Origin: JABCYV01 sp035512155
GTDB taxonomy: Bacteria; Acidobacteriota; Terriglobia; Terriglobales; Acidobacteriaceae
Direction: 5' to 3'
Assembly: GCA_035512155.1 (NCBI GenBank)
Contig: DATKEN010000094.1
Coordinates: forward strand, 1 to 54,149
Length of the DNA: 54,149 nucleotides
Made by a program: the position numbers and the translations under genes. The notes under the pieces were generated by a model that was not told the origin of the DNA, made no database searches, and worked only from the letters and a program-made list of their open reading frames with translations. Below are positions 46,258 to 54,149 of this stretch, one piece after another (within the stretch, counting starts at the first letter, position 1; every line of letters begins with the position of its first letter).

Positions 46258-46581
46258 ATGGACTTTGAAATCAGCTCCGGAGCAGTAAAGGCCATGCTCA
46301 AGCGTGGCGAGAGGTTTACCCTGCTTGACGTGCGCGAGCCTTGGGAGCTGGAGAAGGCGCGTATCGACGGAAGCAGGAACATTCCTATGGGCGACGTGCC
46401 GACTCGCGCGCCTCAAGATCTTGATCCTGACGAACACATCGTCGTGGTGTGCCATCACGGCGTGCGCTCTCTCAGTGTCACCAACTGGCTGCGCCAGCAG
46501 GGATTCGAAAAGGTGCAGTCCATGCGCGGTGGAATCGATGGCTGGGCGCGCACCGTGGATCCGAAAGTTCCGCTGTACTGA
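46258..46581 (+). CDS. Rhodanese-like domain protein
   Basis: A 107-residue single rhodanese domain: LLDVREPWELEKARIDGSRN with the CH2A region, then active-site Cys65 in VVVCHHGVRS, and RGGIDGW. It is cytoplasmic, with a sulfur-transfer or sensing role. It lies 10 bp after the membrane-protein gene and 17 bp before the iron-sulfur subunit. Sulfur delivery to the cyanide-labile sulfido ligand of a molybdenum hydroxylase is attractive but unproven. Confidence 0.9.
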   Translation: MDFEISSGAVKAMLKRGERFTLLDVREPWELEKARIDGSRNIPMGDVPTRAPQDLDPDEHIVVVCHHGVRSLSVTNWLRQQGFEKVQSMRGGIDGWARTVDPKVPLY

Positions 46582-46598
46582 GAGCAGTAGTCTGCCGG

Positions 46599-47090
46599 AT
46601 GAAAAAAGAACTCATCGAACTGCGAGTGAACGGCCGCTCACACGAGTTCGCGATCGAGCCCAGCAAGCTACTGCTCGACGCGCTTCGCCAGGACTTGCAA
46701 CTCACGGGCTCAAAGCGCGGTTGTGATGATTCCTCCTGCGGAGCTTGCACCGTGCAGCTGGATGGCGTGCCCATGCTCTCTTGCACCATGCTTGCTGCCA
46801 GTTGCGAAGGTCAGGAGATCACGACTATTGAAGGTGTTAGCGAGCACGGCAGCCTGGCGGCGATCCAGAAGGCTTATGGCGACTGGGGCGGCGCGCAGTG
46901 CGGATTCTGCACTCCCGGTTTCATCATGACGGTAACGCATTTGCTGGCGGAGAATCCGAGGCCGACCGAGGAAGATATCCGCGGCGCGCTCAGCGGGAAT
47001 TTGTGCCGCTGCACCGGTTATAGCCAGATGTATCACGCGATCAAGGCCGCGATTGAGGCCGAGCAAAAGGGAATGGCGGAAGCAAGATAA
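46599..47090 (+). CDS. hcrC: 4-hydroxybenzoyl-CoA reductase-like [2Fe-2S] subunit
   Basis: A 163-residue xanthine-oxidase-family small subunit with two [2Fe-2S] clusters. It has GCDDSSCGACTV and its fourth Cys (LSCTMLA) near 42-65, and CGFCTPGF with CRCTGY near 103-140. The start at 46599 is preferred; a longer frame to 46449 shadows the rhodanese gene. It lies directly upstream of the molybdenum subunit and passes electrons between it and the FAD subunit. The CoA-type substrate is inferred from the FAD subunit. Confidence 0.9.
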   Translation: MKKELIELRVNGRSHEFAIEPSKLLLDALRQDLQLTGSKRGCDDSSCGACTVQLDGVPMLSCTMLAASCEGQEITTIEGVSEHGSLAAIQKAYGDWGGAQCGFCTPGFIMTVTHLLAENPRPTEEDIRGALSGNLCRCTGYSQMYHAIKAAIEAEQKGMAEAR

Positions 47091-47094
47091 CAGC

Positions 47095-47125
47095 AGATCC
47101 CTCGACTTCGCTCGGGATGACAGAC
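47095..47125. repeat. Family A repeat inside the molybdoenzyme operon
   Basis: GATCCCTCGACTTCGCTCGG followed by GATGACAG, the reverse of the family A end, between the iron-sulfur and molybdenum subunit genes. Confidence 0.6.
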
Positions 47126-47157
47126 CCGGTTGTTGATGACCACCTGAATTGTGAGCT

Positions 47158-49734
47158 ATGACTGACTTCTCCATCATCGGCAAACCCATCGCCATGGTCG
47201 ACGCTGCCGGCAAGACGACTGGCGCTGGCAAATATACCGACGACCTCAGTGTGCCAGGTATGCTCGTAGGCAGAATCCTGCATTCGCCCTTTCCGCATGC
47301 TCGCATCAAGCGCATTGACACCAGCCGCGCTGCAGCGCTCGACGGCGTGGTCGCGATAGTCACCGGCAAAGACGCGCCTAATCCCTACGGAATTCTTCCT
47401 GTTGGGCACGACGAGCATGCGCTGGCTCTCGACAAAGTCCGATATGTGGGTGACAACGTGGCTTGCGTGGCTGCGATTGACGAAGCAACGGCGGACAAAG
47501 CATTAGAGTTGATTGACGTCGAGTACGAAGTGCTGCCCGCGTACTTTGATCCCGAGGAGTCAATGAAGGCGGAGACCAATCTCATTCACGATAATAAGCC
47601 GAACAATCTGGAAAAAGACTATCACCACGTTTTCGGCGATCCCGATCGGGGCTTTGCCGAGGCCGATCATGTGGCTGAAGCGCGTTTCATCGCTAACGAA
47701 GTTACCCACGCCGCCATGGAGCCGCACTCCACGCTAGCGCAGTTTGAGATTGACTCGCAGACCGGCAAGCCGGGGCGCTTGACGGTTTGGTCTTCTACGC
47801 AGGTTCCGTATTACCTGCAACACAAGCTGTCGCTGGTGCTGGAGATGCCGATGGCGCAGATTCGCGTCATCAAGCCTCTGGTCGGCGGAGGATTCGGCGG
47901 CAAAAGTGAAGTCATCCCGTTGGAAATCATTGCCGCCATCGCGGCGCGCGCAGCGCGAGCCCCGGTGAAGATCACCTACACCCGCGAAGAAGTTTTCTGG
48001 GCCCACCGCGGACGTCCGCGGACCATCATCGATCTTAAGACCGGAGTCAAAAATGAGGGTCGCATCACAGCCGTCAAGGCGCGTGTCGTCCAGGATGGCG
48101 GTGCGTATTGCTCCTACGGCGTGGTCACGATTCTTTATTCCGGCGCGTTGCTGGGTGCGCTCTACGACATTCCCAACATCCAGTACGACGGTTACCGCGT
48201 GCTGACCAATAAGCCCGCCTGCGGCGCCATGCGTGGACATGGAACGGTTAACGTCCGCTTTGCCTTCGAATCGCAACTCGACGAGCTGGGGGCGAAAATA
48301 CAACTCGATCCAGCCGAGATTCGCCAGCGCAACCTGCTCCGGCCGCCTTGCGTCACGGTCAACGGCCTGCGGGTGCAGAGTTACGGCCTGCCGGAGTGCA
48401 TCGAGAAAGTCGTCGAGCGCTCTGAATGGAAGCAACGTAGGGGAAAGTTGCCGCGAGGTCGGGGGCTCGGTATCGCCTGCAGTCACTACGTCAGTGGGGC
48501 CGCCAACTCGATCATCCGCTCCGATATGCCGCACTCTACGGTCAACATCAAGATTGATCGCGACGGCGGGGTAGTGGTTTTCACAGGCGCGTCGGAGATT
48601 GGGCAAGGCTCGGACACGATGACGGCACAGATTGCCGCAGAAACACTGGGCTGCTCACTGGGCCGCGTGAAAATCGTCGCCGCTGATACCGACCTCACGC
48701 CCATCGACATCGGATCGTACTCCAGCCGGGTAACCTTTATGGCCGGCAACGCCACGCTGCGCGCGGCGGAGCAAGTAAAGAAGCAGATTGCGGCAGCCGC
48801 GGCCCGCAAGATGAGCTGCGCCTCCGAAGAACTGATCTTCCGTGACGATCGGATCGTCAAAAACAAAGATTTGAGCGCGGACGGTGTAGGCGCGGGCGTC
48901 TCGCCCGTGCCGCCGTCAGCCTCTGTCTCGGGTCGAGTCGAGGGCCAAATCCTGCGCGGTTCGCTACAGCAGAAGCGCAAAGACGAAGGTCCGAGAGACT
49001 GGATGACATTCGAAGAAGCTGTAGTCGCTGCGATCGATTTCCACGGTGCTCTAACGGGGACCGGTTCCTATGCCCCTCCACCGGAGGCTCGCGGCGGCAA
49101 ACACAAAGGTGGTGGCGTCGGTCCGTCGCCCGCCTACTCGTACTCGGCCCAGGTGGCCGAAGTCAGCGTGGACGAAGAAACCGGCGAAGTTACCGTCCAC
49201 AAAGTGTGGGCGGCGCACGATTGCGGCCGCGCGTTGAACCCGGTCTCAGTCGAAGGGCAAATTATCGGCTCCGTATGGATGGGCATGGGCCAGGCTCTCA
49301 CGGAAGAAATGGTCTGGAAAGACGGCATGCTCATGAATCCCGGGCTGCTCGAATATCGCAGTCCTTCGTCAGTGGAGTCACCCGAAGTCGAACCGATCAT
49401 CGTGGAGAGCATCGATCCTGAAGGTCCGTTCGGGGCCAAGGAATGCAGCGAGGGCTCACTGGCGGCAACCATTCCAGCAATTTCGAATGCTATCTACGAT
49501 GCGGTCGGCATCCGGCTGCACGAGTGTCCGTTCACCCCGGAGCGAGTGCTGGCCGCTCTGCGAGCGCAGCGGGGCCAAAAGAAGATCAACCTCACGGAAG
49601 GTATTGATCCTACCACGCCGGCGAAATTCCGCGAGCACGGTGGCTCATTGTGGTTTCGGGGTAGAGGACCAGAGCGCCATCCTCTCGATCCGGCACGACG
49701 CGAAGGCCCGGCTGCAGCGGCAGGTGACGATTGA
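47158..49734 (+). CDS. hcrA: 4-hydroxybenzoyl-CoA reductase-like molybdenum subunit
   Basis: An 858-residue molybdopterin subunit of the xanthine oxidase family. The N-terminal domain (residues 1-130) begins IIGKPIAMVDAAGKTTGAGKY. KPLVGGGFGGKSE near 241 and MRGHGTVNVRFAFESQLDEL near 355 are cofactor loops. The active-site Glu762 lies in GAKECSEG. It is longer than the usual about 770 residues because of an inserted Pro/Val/Gly-rich segment near 580-605 and a C-terminal tail (about 830-858) of low complexity. It works with the two flanking subunits to reduce a phenolic acyl-CoA or oxidise a heterocycle. Confidence 0.9.
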   Translation: MTDFSIIGKPIAMVDAAGKTTGAGKYTDDLSVPGMLVGRILHSPFPHARIKRIDTSRAAALDGVVAIVTGKDAPNPYGILPVGHDEHALALDKVRYVGDNVACVAAIDEATADKALELIDVEYEVLPAYFDPEESMKAETNLIHDNKPNNLEKDYHHVFGDPDRGFAEADHVAEARFIANEVTHAAMEPHSTLAQFEIDSQTGKPGRLTVWSSTQVPYYLQHKLSLVLEMPMAQIRVIKPLVGGGFGGKSEVIPLEIIAAIAARAARAPVKITYTREEVFWAHRGRPRTIIDLKTGVKNEGRITAVKARVVQDGGAYCSYGVVTILYSGALLGALYDIPNIQYDGYRVLTNKPACGAMRGHGTVNVRFAFESQLDELGAKIQLDPAEIRQRNLLRPPCVTVNGLRVQSYGLPECIEKVVERSEWKQRRGKLPRGRGLGIACSHYVSGAANSIIRSDMPHSTVNIKIDRDGGVVVFTGASEIGQGSDTMTAQIAAETLGCSLGRVKIVAADTDLTPIDIGSYSSRVTFMAGNATLRAAEQVKKQIAAAAARKMSCASEELIFRDDRIVKNKDLSADGVGAGVSPVPPSASVSGRVEGQILRGSLQQKRKDEGPRDWMTFEEAVVAAIDFHGALTGTGSYAPPPEARGGKHKGGGVGPSPAYSYSAQVAEVSVDEETGEVTVHKVWAAHDCGRALNPVSVEGQIIGSVWMGMGQALTEEMVWKDGMLMNPGLLEYRSPSSVESPEVEPIIVESIDPEGPFGAKECSEGSLAATIPAISNAIYDAVGIRLHECPFTPERVLAALRAQRGQKKINLTEGIDPTTPAKFREHGGSLWFRGRGPERHPLDPARREGPAAAAGDD

Positions 49735-50714
49735 GTCTTCCGCCATTCAGATTGCTGCGACCACGCACTGTGGAGGAGGCCGTCGGACATCTGGCAAAAC
49801 ACGGTGCCGGGATTCGCGTCCTTGCTGGCGGAACCGATCTCATCCCCTCCATGCGGCAGAAACTTTTCGAACCGGAGTATGTGCTCGATATTCGTCACAT
49901 CGCGGAGCTCAAGGGCATCCGCCCGCGATCCGAAAACGGAGTTGAGATCGGAGCGCTGACTACGCTCACTTCCATTGAGCGTTCCGACTTCCTGCAGCAG
50001 CATTACCCGGTGTTGACGGAAGCAGCGGCAACTGTTGCTTCACCTCTCCTGCGCAACATGGGTACGATCGGCGGAAACATCTGTCTCGACACGCGCTGCC
50101 TCTGGTACAACCAGTCGCTTACCTGGCGCAAGGGTTGCGGGTTTTGCATCAAGAAAGATGGTGATCTTTGTCACGTAGCGCCAGGGGGAACCAAGTGCTG
50201 GGCGGCGTTTTCCGGGGACACGCCTGCGGCACTGCTATGTTTGAACGCCGAAGTCGAAATTGCGAGTGCGTCCGGAGTTCGGCGCATGCCGCTGAGCGAC
50301 TTCTACACCGGCGAAGGGGACGCATATCGCAAGCTGCGAGCCAACGAACTCCTGACCCGAGTCTTCCTGCCGGAGTCCTCGGTGGACTATCGCGGTGTTT
50401 ATCGCAAACTGCGCATCCGAGGGTCGATTGATTATCCGCTGGCGGGAGTCGCGGTTGTAATGAAGCGGTCAAACGGTCACGTCGCCGACGCGCGACTGGC
50501 AATCACCGCAGTGAATCCGGCGCCGCTGCTGGTGAAAGGCGTGACTGAAATGTTGGAGGGTAAGGCTGTCGACGAGGGCTTGGCAGAAGCCGTCGGCGTT
50601 TTGGCCGCCAAGACAGCTAAACCGTTGACTACCTCAGCGCTCACGCCGGAATACCGCCGCGAGATGATCCGCATCTTCACCAAGCGCGCGGTGATGGCGG
50701 TGGCGAAGAACTGA
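49731..50714 (+). CDS. hcrB: 4-hydroxybenzoyl-CoA reductase-like FAD subunit with [4Fe-4S] loop
   Basis: A 327-residue FAD subunit (VLAGGTDLIPSMRQ, GTIGGNICLD). Most family members lack the extra loop found here at residues 118-156. It holds Cys123, Cys139, Cys147 and Cys156, with the spacing C-x15-C-x7-C-x8-C of the [4Fe-4S]-binding loop in the beta subunit of 4-hydroxybenzoyl-CoA reductase. This is the main reason for the CoA-reductase call. It starts at TTG, overlapping the stop of the molybdenum subunit (TTGA). It is the last subunit gene before the amidohydrolase. Confidence 0.92.
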   Translation: MSLPPFRLLRPRTVEEAVGHLAKHGAGIRVLAGGTDLIPSMRQKLFEPEYVLDIRHIAELKGIRPRSENGVEIGALTTLTSIERSDFLQQHYPVLTEAAATVASPLLRNMGTIGGNICLDTRCLWYNQSLTWRKGCGFCIKKDGDLCHVAPGGTKCWAAFSGDTPAALLCLNAEVEIASASGVRRMPLSDFYTGEGDAYRKLRANELLTRVFLPESSVDYRGVYRKLRIRGSIDYPLAGVAVVMKRSNGHVADARLAITAVNPAPLLVKGVTEMLEGKAVDEGLAEAVGVLAAKTAKPLTTSALTPEYRREMIRIFTKRAVMAVAKN

Positions 50715-50722
50715 CCACGATC

Positions 50723-51565
50723 GTGATCACAGACTGCCATATTCATATCCAGCCGATCGAGATGTTCAAGCCCCACGCCCTGGAGCTGATGAAAAAGAAG
50801 CGGCCGAACTTCGATGAAATAGCAGAGTTTTGTCGCTCACCGAAGCTATTCCTCAAGCACCTCGACACCGCCGGTGTGGACCGGGCCGTTCTCATCAATT
50901 ACGTCGCCCCGGAGGTCATCGGTTTCACTTCAGGCGTGAACCAATTCATCGCCGATTACACCAAAGAAAATCCTAAGCGCCTGATTTCCTGCGGCAGCCT
51001 TCATCCCAAGCACACGTCGAATGTTCTGGCGGACATGGAGCAACTTCTGCGGCTGGGCATCCGCATGATCAAGATCCATCCGCCACACCAGCTTTTATTC
51101 CCCAACGATTACTTGACTGGAATGAAAGAGCTCGAAATCATCTATCGCGCTGCTGAGGCCAATGGCATCCCCGTGATGTTTCACACCGGCACCTCCGTCT
51201 TTCCGGGCGCGCGCAACAAGTACGGCGATCCGATCTACATCGATGATGTCGCAGTGGATTTTCCCAGGCTGAAAATCCTGCTTGCCCACGGTGGGCGACC
51301 ACTCTGGATGCACACCGCATTCTTCCTGGTGCGGCGCCATCCCAATGTGTTTCTGGACATCAGTGGCATCCCGCCGATAGCGTTGCTCAAATATTTCCCG
51401 CGGTTGGAGGAGATCGCGGAGAGGACGTTGTTTGGCACAGATTGGCCCGGGCCTGGCGTCCCAGACATTAAGAAGAATCTCGATGATTTCCGCTCATTGC
51501 CTTTGCCGAAAGGCACACAACAGCAAATTCTATCGCGTACGGCATTGGCAATCTGGCCCGGATAG
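50723..51565 (+). CDS. Amidohydrolase-family TIM-barrel protein
   Basis: A 280-residue amidohydrolase-2 family enzyme: TDCHIHIQP at the start (metal-binding HxH), IKIHPPHQ near 115, FHTGTS near 154, AHGG near 190 and the Asp of FGTDWPGP near 238. Family members include decarboxylases and hydrolases of aromatic or cyclic acids (for example ACMSD-like). The GTG start is 8 bp after the FAD subunit stop. It is cotranscribed with the cluster and may open or decarboxylate a pathway intermediate, which is inferred only. Confidence 0.85.
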   Translation: MITDCHIHIQPIEMFKPHALELMKKKRPNFDEIAEFCRSPKLFLKHLDTAGVDRAVLINYVAPEVIGFTSGVNQFIADYTKENPKRLISCGSLHPKHTSNVLADMEQLLRLGIRMIKIHPPHQLLFPNDYLTGMKELEIIYRAAEANGIPVMFHTGTSVFPGARNKYGDPIYIDDVAVDFPRLKILLAHGGRPLWMHTAFFLVRRHPNVFLDISGIPPIALLKYFPRLEEIAERTLFGTDWPGPGVPDIKKNLDDFRSLPLPKGTQQQILSRTALAIWPG

Positions 51566-51572
51566 ATTGGCC

Positions 51573-52190
51573 TTAGCGCGAGGTAAACAGGTGGCCCATT
51601 TTGTCTTTTTTGGTCTTCAGGTAATCTTCGGCGTGCGTGGTGGGCGCAACTTCGCAGGGAACGCGCTCGGTAACCTGAATCCCTCCGCGTTCGAGCGCGG
51701 CTACTTTGTCGGGGTTATTGGAAAGCAGGCGCACGCTCGAGATGCCTAAGGATTTCAGGATTTCGGCCGGCAATGTAAATTCGCGATGGTCGGCTTTGAA
51801 CCCGAGACGCTGGTTGGCTTCGACCGTGTCCAGGCCCGAGTCTTGAAGTTCGTAGGCTCGCAGCTTCGCCATCAGGCCAATGCCGCGTCCCTCCTGCTGT
51901 TCATAGATCAGCACGCCAGCGCCTTCCTCAGCGATCATTGCCAAGGCCATCTCCAGCTGGGAGCGGCAGTCGCAGCGCAGTGAACCGAACACGTCTCCGG
52001 TGAGGCATTGAGAATGAATGCGCACCAGGGGCGGAGCGGAACGAACGTCGCCCATGACCAGAGCTACGGCTTCTTCCTTACGCCGAGATTCGCCTGAGCC
52101 GAACTCTCCTCCGAACCCAAAAATGCGGAATTTGCCCCACCGGGTGGGGAAGTCGGCGGAAGCGACCGGCTGAATTGAGTTGGCGCCCAC
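51573..52190 (-). CDS. ribA: GTP cyclohydrolase II
   Basis: A 205-residue enzyme turning GTP into the first riboflavin precursor. The zinc-binding Cys motif is CLTGDVFGSLRCDC near 63, IYEQQEGRGIGLMAK lies near 95, and the C-terminal SNNPDKV near 158. It lacks the RibB (DHBP synthase) domain, so it is a stand-alone RibA. GTG start with TATAAT exactly 6 nt upstream and no ribosome binding site. Convergent with the amidohydrolase gene (7-bp gap). Confidence 0.94.
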   Translation of the reverse strand: MGANSIQPVASADFPTRWGKFRIFGFGGEFGSGESRRKEEAVALVMGDVRSAPPLVRIHSQCLTGDVFGSLRCDCRSQLEMALAMIAEEGAGVLIYEQQEGRGIGLMAKLRAYELQDSGLDTVEANQRLGFKADHREFTLPAEILKSLGISSVRLLSNNPDKVAALERGGIQVTERVPCEVAPTTHAEDYLKTKKDKMGHLFTSR

Positions 52191-52196
52191 ACACTG

Positions 52197-52202
52197 ATTA
52201 TA
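52197..52202 (-). promoter_or_regulatory. -10 element for leaderless ribA mRNA
   Basis: TATAAT on the minus strand with exactly 6 nt (CAGTGT) before the GTG start. No -35 match is found at the usual distance. Confidence 0.5.
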
Positions 52203-52236
52203 GCGGGAATGTCGCCAATCTCCGGGTCAGGCCCAT

Positions 52237-52923
52237 TCAGCCCTGAGGTTTGAAGTGATAGTAGACATCCTGCTTGGAAGGAATTGCGACGCCATTGCGC
52301 GTGGCGGGGCGAAAATGCCAGTTCTCCAGCGCCGCCAAGACCTTGTTGTCGATTGCCGCACCGAGACTTTGAAGCACCGTCTTCTGCACGATGTTTCCCC
52401 TATCGTCGATGGTGATTTCGACCACGATACTACCTTCGACATGACCAGGTAATTCGTTTGGATCGACGACCGGGTCATATGCGTTGATTGGCAACGCCGG
52501 GCGCACTTCATCGCCGAACGCGGAGCCTTGACTTCCGTAGGGAGTGCCGGCGGGCGGCGAAGGATTACCCAAACTGGACCCGGGCGATTGAGATTGTGCT
52601 TCCGTCGGGCCGCGCGCCGGTTCTGGCGGTTGGGTTCTGCGGATCTTGAAGGCCTGCTCTTTCCAAATGAGACGCTTGCGTACCCCTCGATGCTCCAAGC
52701 GGGCAGTGCCAGGCAAATCATTCGTTGTTTTCTCGTGCGTGGACCAATAGAGGGTTGTGACGGAACCTCCGCTCACGCCGGCAGCCACGGAAGATGGCGC
52801 CAGAACCTTTAGGGTGGGAGGGTAAAGCAGCCATCCCAGTAATACCCCATGGAACACAAGTGAGAGTGACAGCAAAGCCGTTCGCCTGCCAGAAATGTCC
52901 GCGTTGACTGGGGTGAAAGTCAT
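52237..52923 (-). CDS. TonB-family energy transducer
   Basis: A 228-residue inner-membrane protein: a short cytoplasmic start, one membrane helix (about residues 15-35), a Pro/Ser/Gly-rich periplasmic linker (about 95-145) and a C-terminal TonB domain with GSIVVEITIDDRGNIVQKTV and the NWHFRPATRNG motif. It transmits proton motive force to outer-membrane receptors. No exbB/exbD genes are next to it. It ends 47 bp before the start of ribA on the same strand, and ribA probably has its own promoter. Confidence 0.9.
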   Translation of the reverse strand: MTFTPVNADISGRRTALLSLSLVFHGVLLGWLLYPPTLKVLAPSSVAAGVSGGSVTTLYWSTHEKTTNDLPGTARLEHRGVRKRLIWKEQAFKIRRTQPPEPARGPTEAQSQSPGSSLGNPSPPAGTPYGSQGSAFGDEVRPALPINAYDPVVDPNELPGHVEGSIVVEITIDDRGNIVQKTVLQSLGAAIDNKVLAALENWHFRPATRNGVAIPSKQDVYYHFKPQG

Positions 52924-53096
52924 GACCGCTTTTGTATTAGATGTGACAGGACGGCATTAGTCATGATGACTTCCTGCAGCGCGGAGCTCTATTTCAACTA
53001 GCCAGCTTTTTTGCTCTACGGTCCAGTCTAAGGCGGTTTGGCCTGATCGGAAAACGCTGCTAAAATCAACCAACATCAGCAGTTCCCGCCGTTCAT

Positions 53097-53172
53097 GGGG
53101 CTATAGCTCAGCTGGGAGAGCGCATCGTTCGCAACGATGAGGTCGTCGGTTCGATCCCGACTAGCTCCACCA
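53097..53172 (+). tRNA. tRNA-Ala (anticodon CGC)
   Basis: A 76-nt cloverleaf with CCA encoded (53170-53172). Acceptor GGGGCTA/TAGCTCC contains the G3-U70 pair that marks tRNA-Ala. Anticodon loop TTCGCAA in stem CATCG/CGATG gives CGC (GCG codon). The T loop is TTCGATC. An integrase gene begins its 3' end 58 bp downstream, pointing at the tRNA, a typical integration site. Confidence 0.96.
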
Positions 53173-53229
53173 AACCTTTCAATCACTTGCCGACTTGAAC
53201 AGGCACGTTTGAGCACTGAAAACCCCGCT

Positions 53230-54149
53230 TTATTGGACCGTAATGGACCGTGAATCTGCGATCCCGTTTTTTGCGAACTCCGATAGCTTCTCTACAGCGC
53301 TCCGCTGTGCCGCTGGGACAATCTGCGCATAGATGTCCATCGTGGTCGAAATGCGCGAGTGCCGCATTTGACCTTGAACGGACTTGGGGTCCGCGCCCGC
53401 TTGAACTAGCCACGTAGCATGCGACGTTCGCAAGCAACGCCAGTTCAGGAAGTGCAGCCCTAGAGTACGGGCCGCTGGTTGGATGTGCCGTTTCAAAACA
53501 TTTTGGTCGTTCATCGGCACGCCGGTTTTCACGCTCTGAAAAACCAGATCGTTGGGACCGGCTGATTTGACCAGATCGTGTTTTCTGACCGCACGTCCTG
53601 CCCGAACTTCCACGGTAAGCTCTTTCAGCCGGTGAATACGGGCAATGACTTCCGGCGAGACGCCGATGGTCGCAGCGCTTGCTTGAGTTTTTGGAACCGA
53701 CCAATCGCCCCTACAAAAACGCTGCTCGATCGTGATTGAATCTTCGCGGATGCAGTGCCACTTCAGCCCGATCAATTCGCTGACACGTAGGCCGGTCCAC
53801 ACGCTCACGTACAACATGCTGGCGTAGGGTTCGGCAACAAGTTCGACCAGACGGTTGAACTGCTCGGGTGTGATGGTTGGCTTCGGTTGCCTTGGTCGTT
53901 TATCCAGTGGCAACCGCAATCCTTCCATCGGGCTCTTAATCAGATAGTCCACATCGACCGCAGCGCGGAGGACAGAGGACAGTACGTCCCTGATTTTTGC
54001 GATTGTGGGAAAGGACACCTTGCCCGCCATGCCGGAGAAATACTGCTGGATAGTGAGCCGCGAAAGATCACGCAGGCAGAGCCGGTCAAATCTTGGCGCA
54101 AGGTACTTCGAGATCACGCCCCGATAACAGTCCTGCGTGCTGCTCGAAA
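53230..54149 (-). CDS. Tyrosine-type site-specific recombinase (island integrase), 5' end outside window
   Basis: At least 306 residues visible; the frame stays open to the window end, so the N-terminus is missing. A SAM-like DNA-binding region (LTIQQYFSGMAGKVSFPTIA) is followed by the catalytic domain: Arg in WTGLRVSELIGLKW, Lys in VPKTQAS, RTSHATW (Arg and His of the box II region, where the canonical first His is replaced by Trp/Cys context), then QMRHSRISTTMDIYAQ with the nucleophilic Tyr. Its stop lies 58 bp from the 3' end of tRNA-Ala, which suggests it integrated an element there. That element extends beyond the right edge. Confidence 0.92.
   Translation of the reverse strand, partial: SSSTQDCYRGVISKYLAPRFDRLCLRDLSRLTIQQYFSGMAGKVSFPTIAKIRDVLSSVLRAAVDVDYLIKSPMEGLRLPLDKRPRQPKPTITPEQFNRLVELVAEPYASMLYVSVWTGLRVSELIGLKWHCIREDSITIEQRFCRGDWSVPKTQASAATIGVSPEVIARIHRLKELTVEVRAGRAVRKHDLVKSAGPNDLVFQSVKTGVPMNDQNVLKRHIQPAARTLGLHFLNWRCLRTSHATWLVQAGADPKSVQGQMRHSRISTTMDIYAQIVPAAQRSAVEKLSEFAKNGIADSRSITVQ

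Overview
The window looks like a chromosome segment of a Gram-negative soil bacterium, most likely an acidobacterium (Terriglobia/Koribacter-like). This is inferred from moderately high GC, TonB and PagL-type envelope proteins, a CIRCE-controlled groESL operon, many small secreted proteins of a type common in that phylum, and many short palindromic intergenic repeats. No marker gene proves the taxonomy.

Layout. 1-4.1 kb: the end of a TPR protein, then minus-strand alpha/beta-hydrolase, pirin, YceI and a small Tyr/Gly-rich secreted protein. 4.2-9.8 kb: a complete formate dehydrogenase-N operon (fdnG-fdnH-fdnI-fdhE) whose catalytic subunit reads through an in-frame UGA as selenocysteine. 10-16.2 kb: small secreted proteins, a 53-residue metallothionein-like protein, a ferritin-like protein, a nuclease-fold protein, an unknown 128-residue protein in dense repeats, and a DUF4160/DUF2442 pair. 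16.7-17.95 kb: a two-gene unit of unknown function, then a separate terminator-bounded unit with no convincing ORF. That unit holds a selenocysteine-tRNA-like RNA (8-bp acceptor, 4-bp T stem, 5-bp D stem with 4-nt loop, long variable arm). Downstream segments are complementary to its anticodon arm (16 nt) and its variable loop (9 nt). This is the most unusual object in the window.

18-24 kb: groEL/groES with CIRCE and a promoter, an EVE-domain protein, a four-repeat secreted protein, an acyl-CoA synthetase remnant and a glutaredoxin. 24-34 kb: housekeeping genes (SDR, PagL-like, FTCD, GlmU, YvcK, signal peptidase I, ICMT-like). 34-39 kb: carA and carB, separated by a small GIY-YIG nuclease unit bounded by 13-bp perfect inverted repeats. 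39-40.6 kb: a SnoaL-like protein and a DHDPS-like aldolase with an unusual insert.

40.7-51.6 kb: a probable aromatic acyl-CoA catabolic cluster. It has a TetR regulator with promoter and palindrome, an enoyl-CoA hydratase, an aldehyde dehydrogenase, a BoxB/PaaA-like diiron oxygenase, a second hydratase, a membrane protein, a rhodanese, a three-subunit 4-hydroxybenzoyl-CoA-reductase-like molybdoenzyme and an amidohydrolase. 51.6-53 kb: GTP cyclohydrolase II and TonB. At the right edge a tRNA-Ala(CGC) is followed by a tyrosine recombinase pointing at it, marking the start of an integrated island that leaves the window.

Several genes have a -10 hexamer exactly 6-7 nt before the start codon, which suggests leaderless mRNAs.
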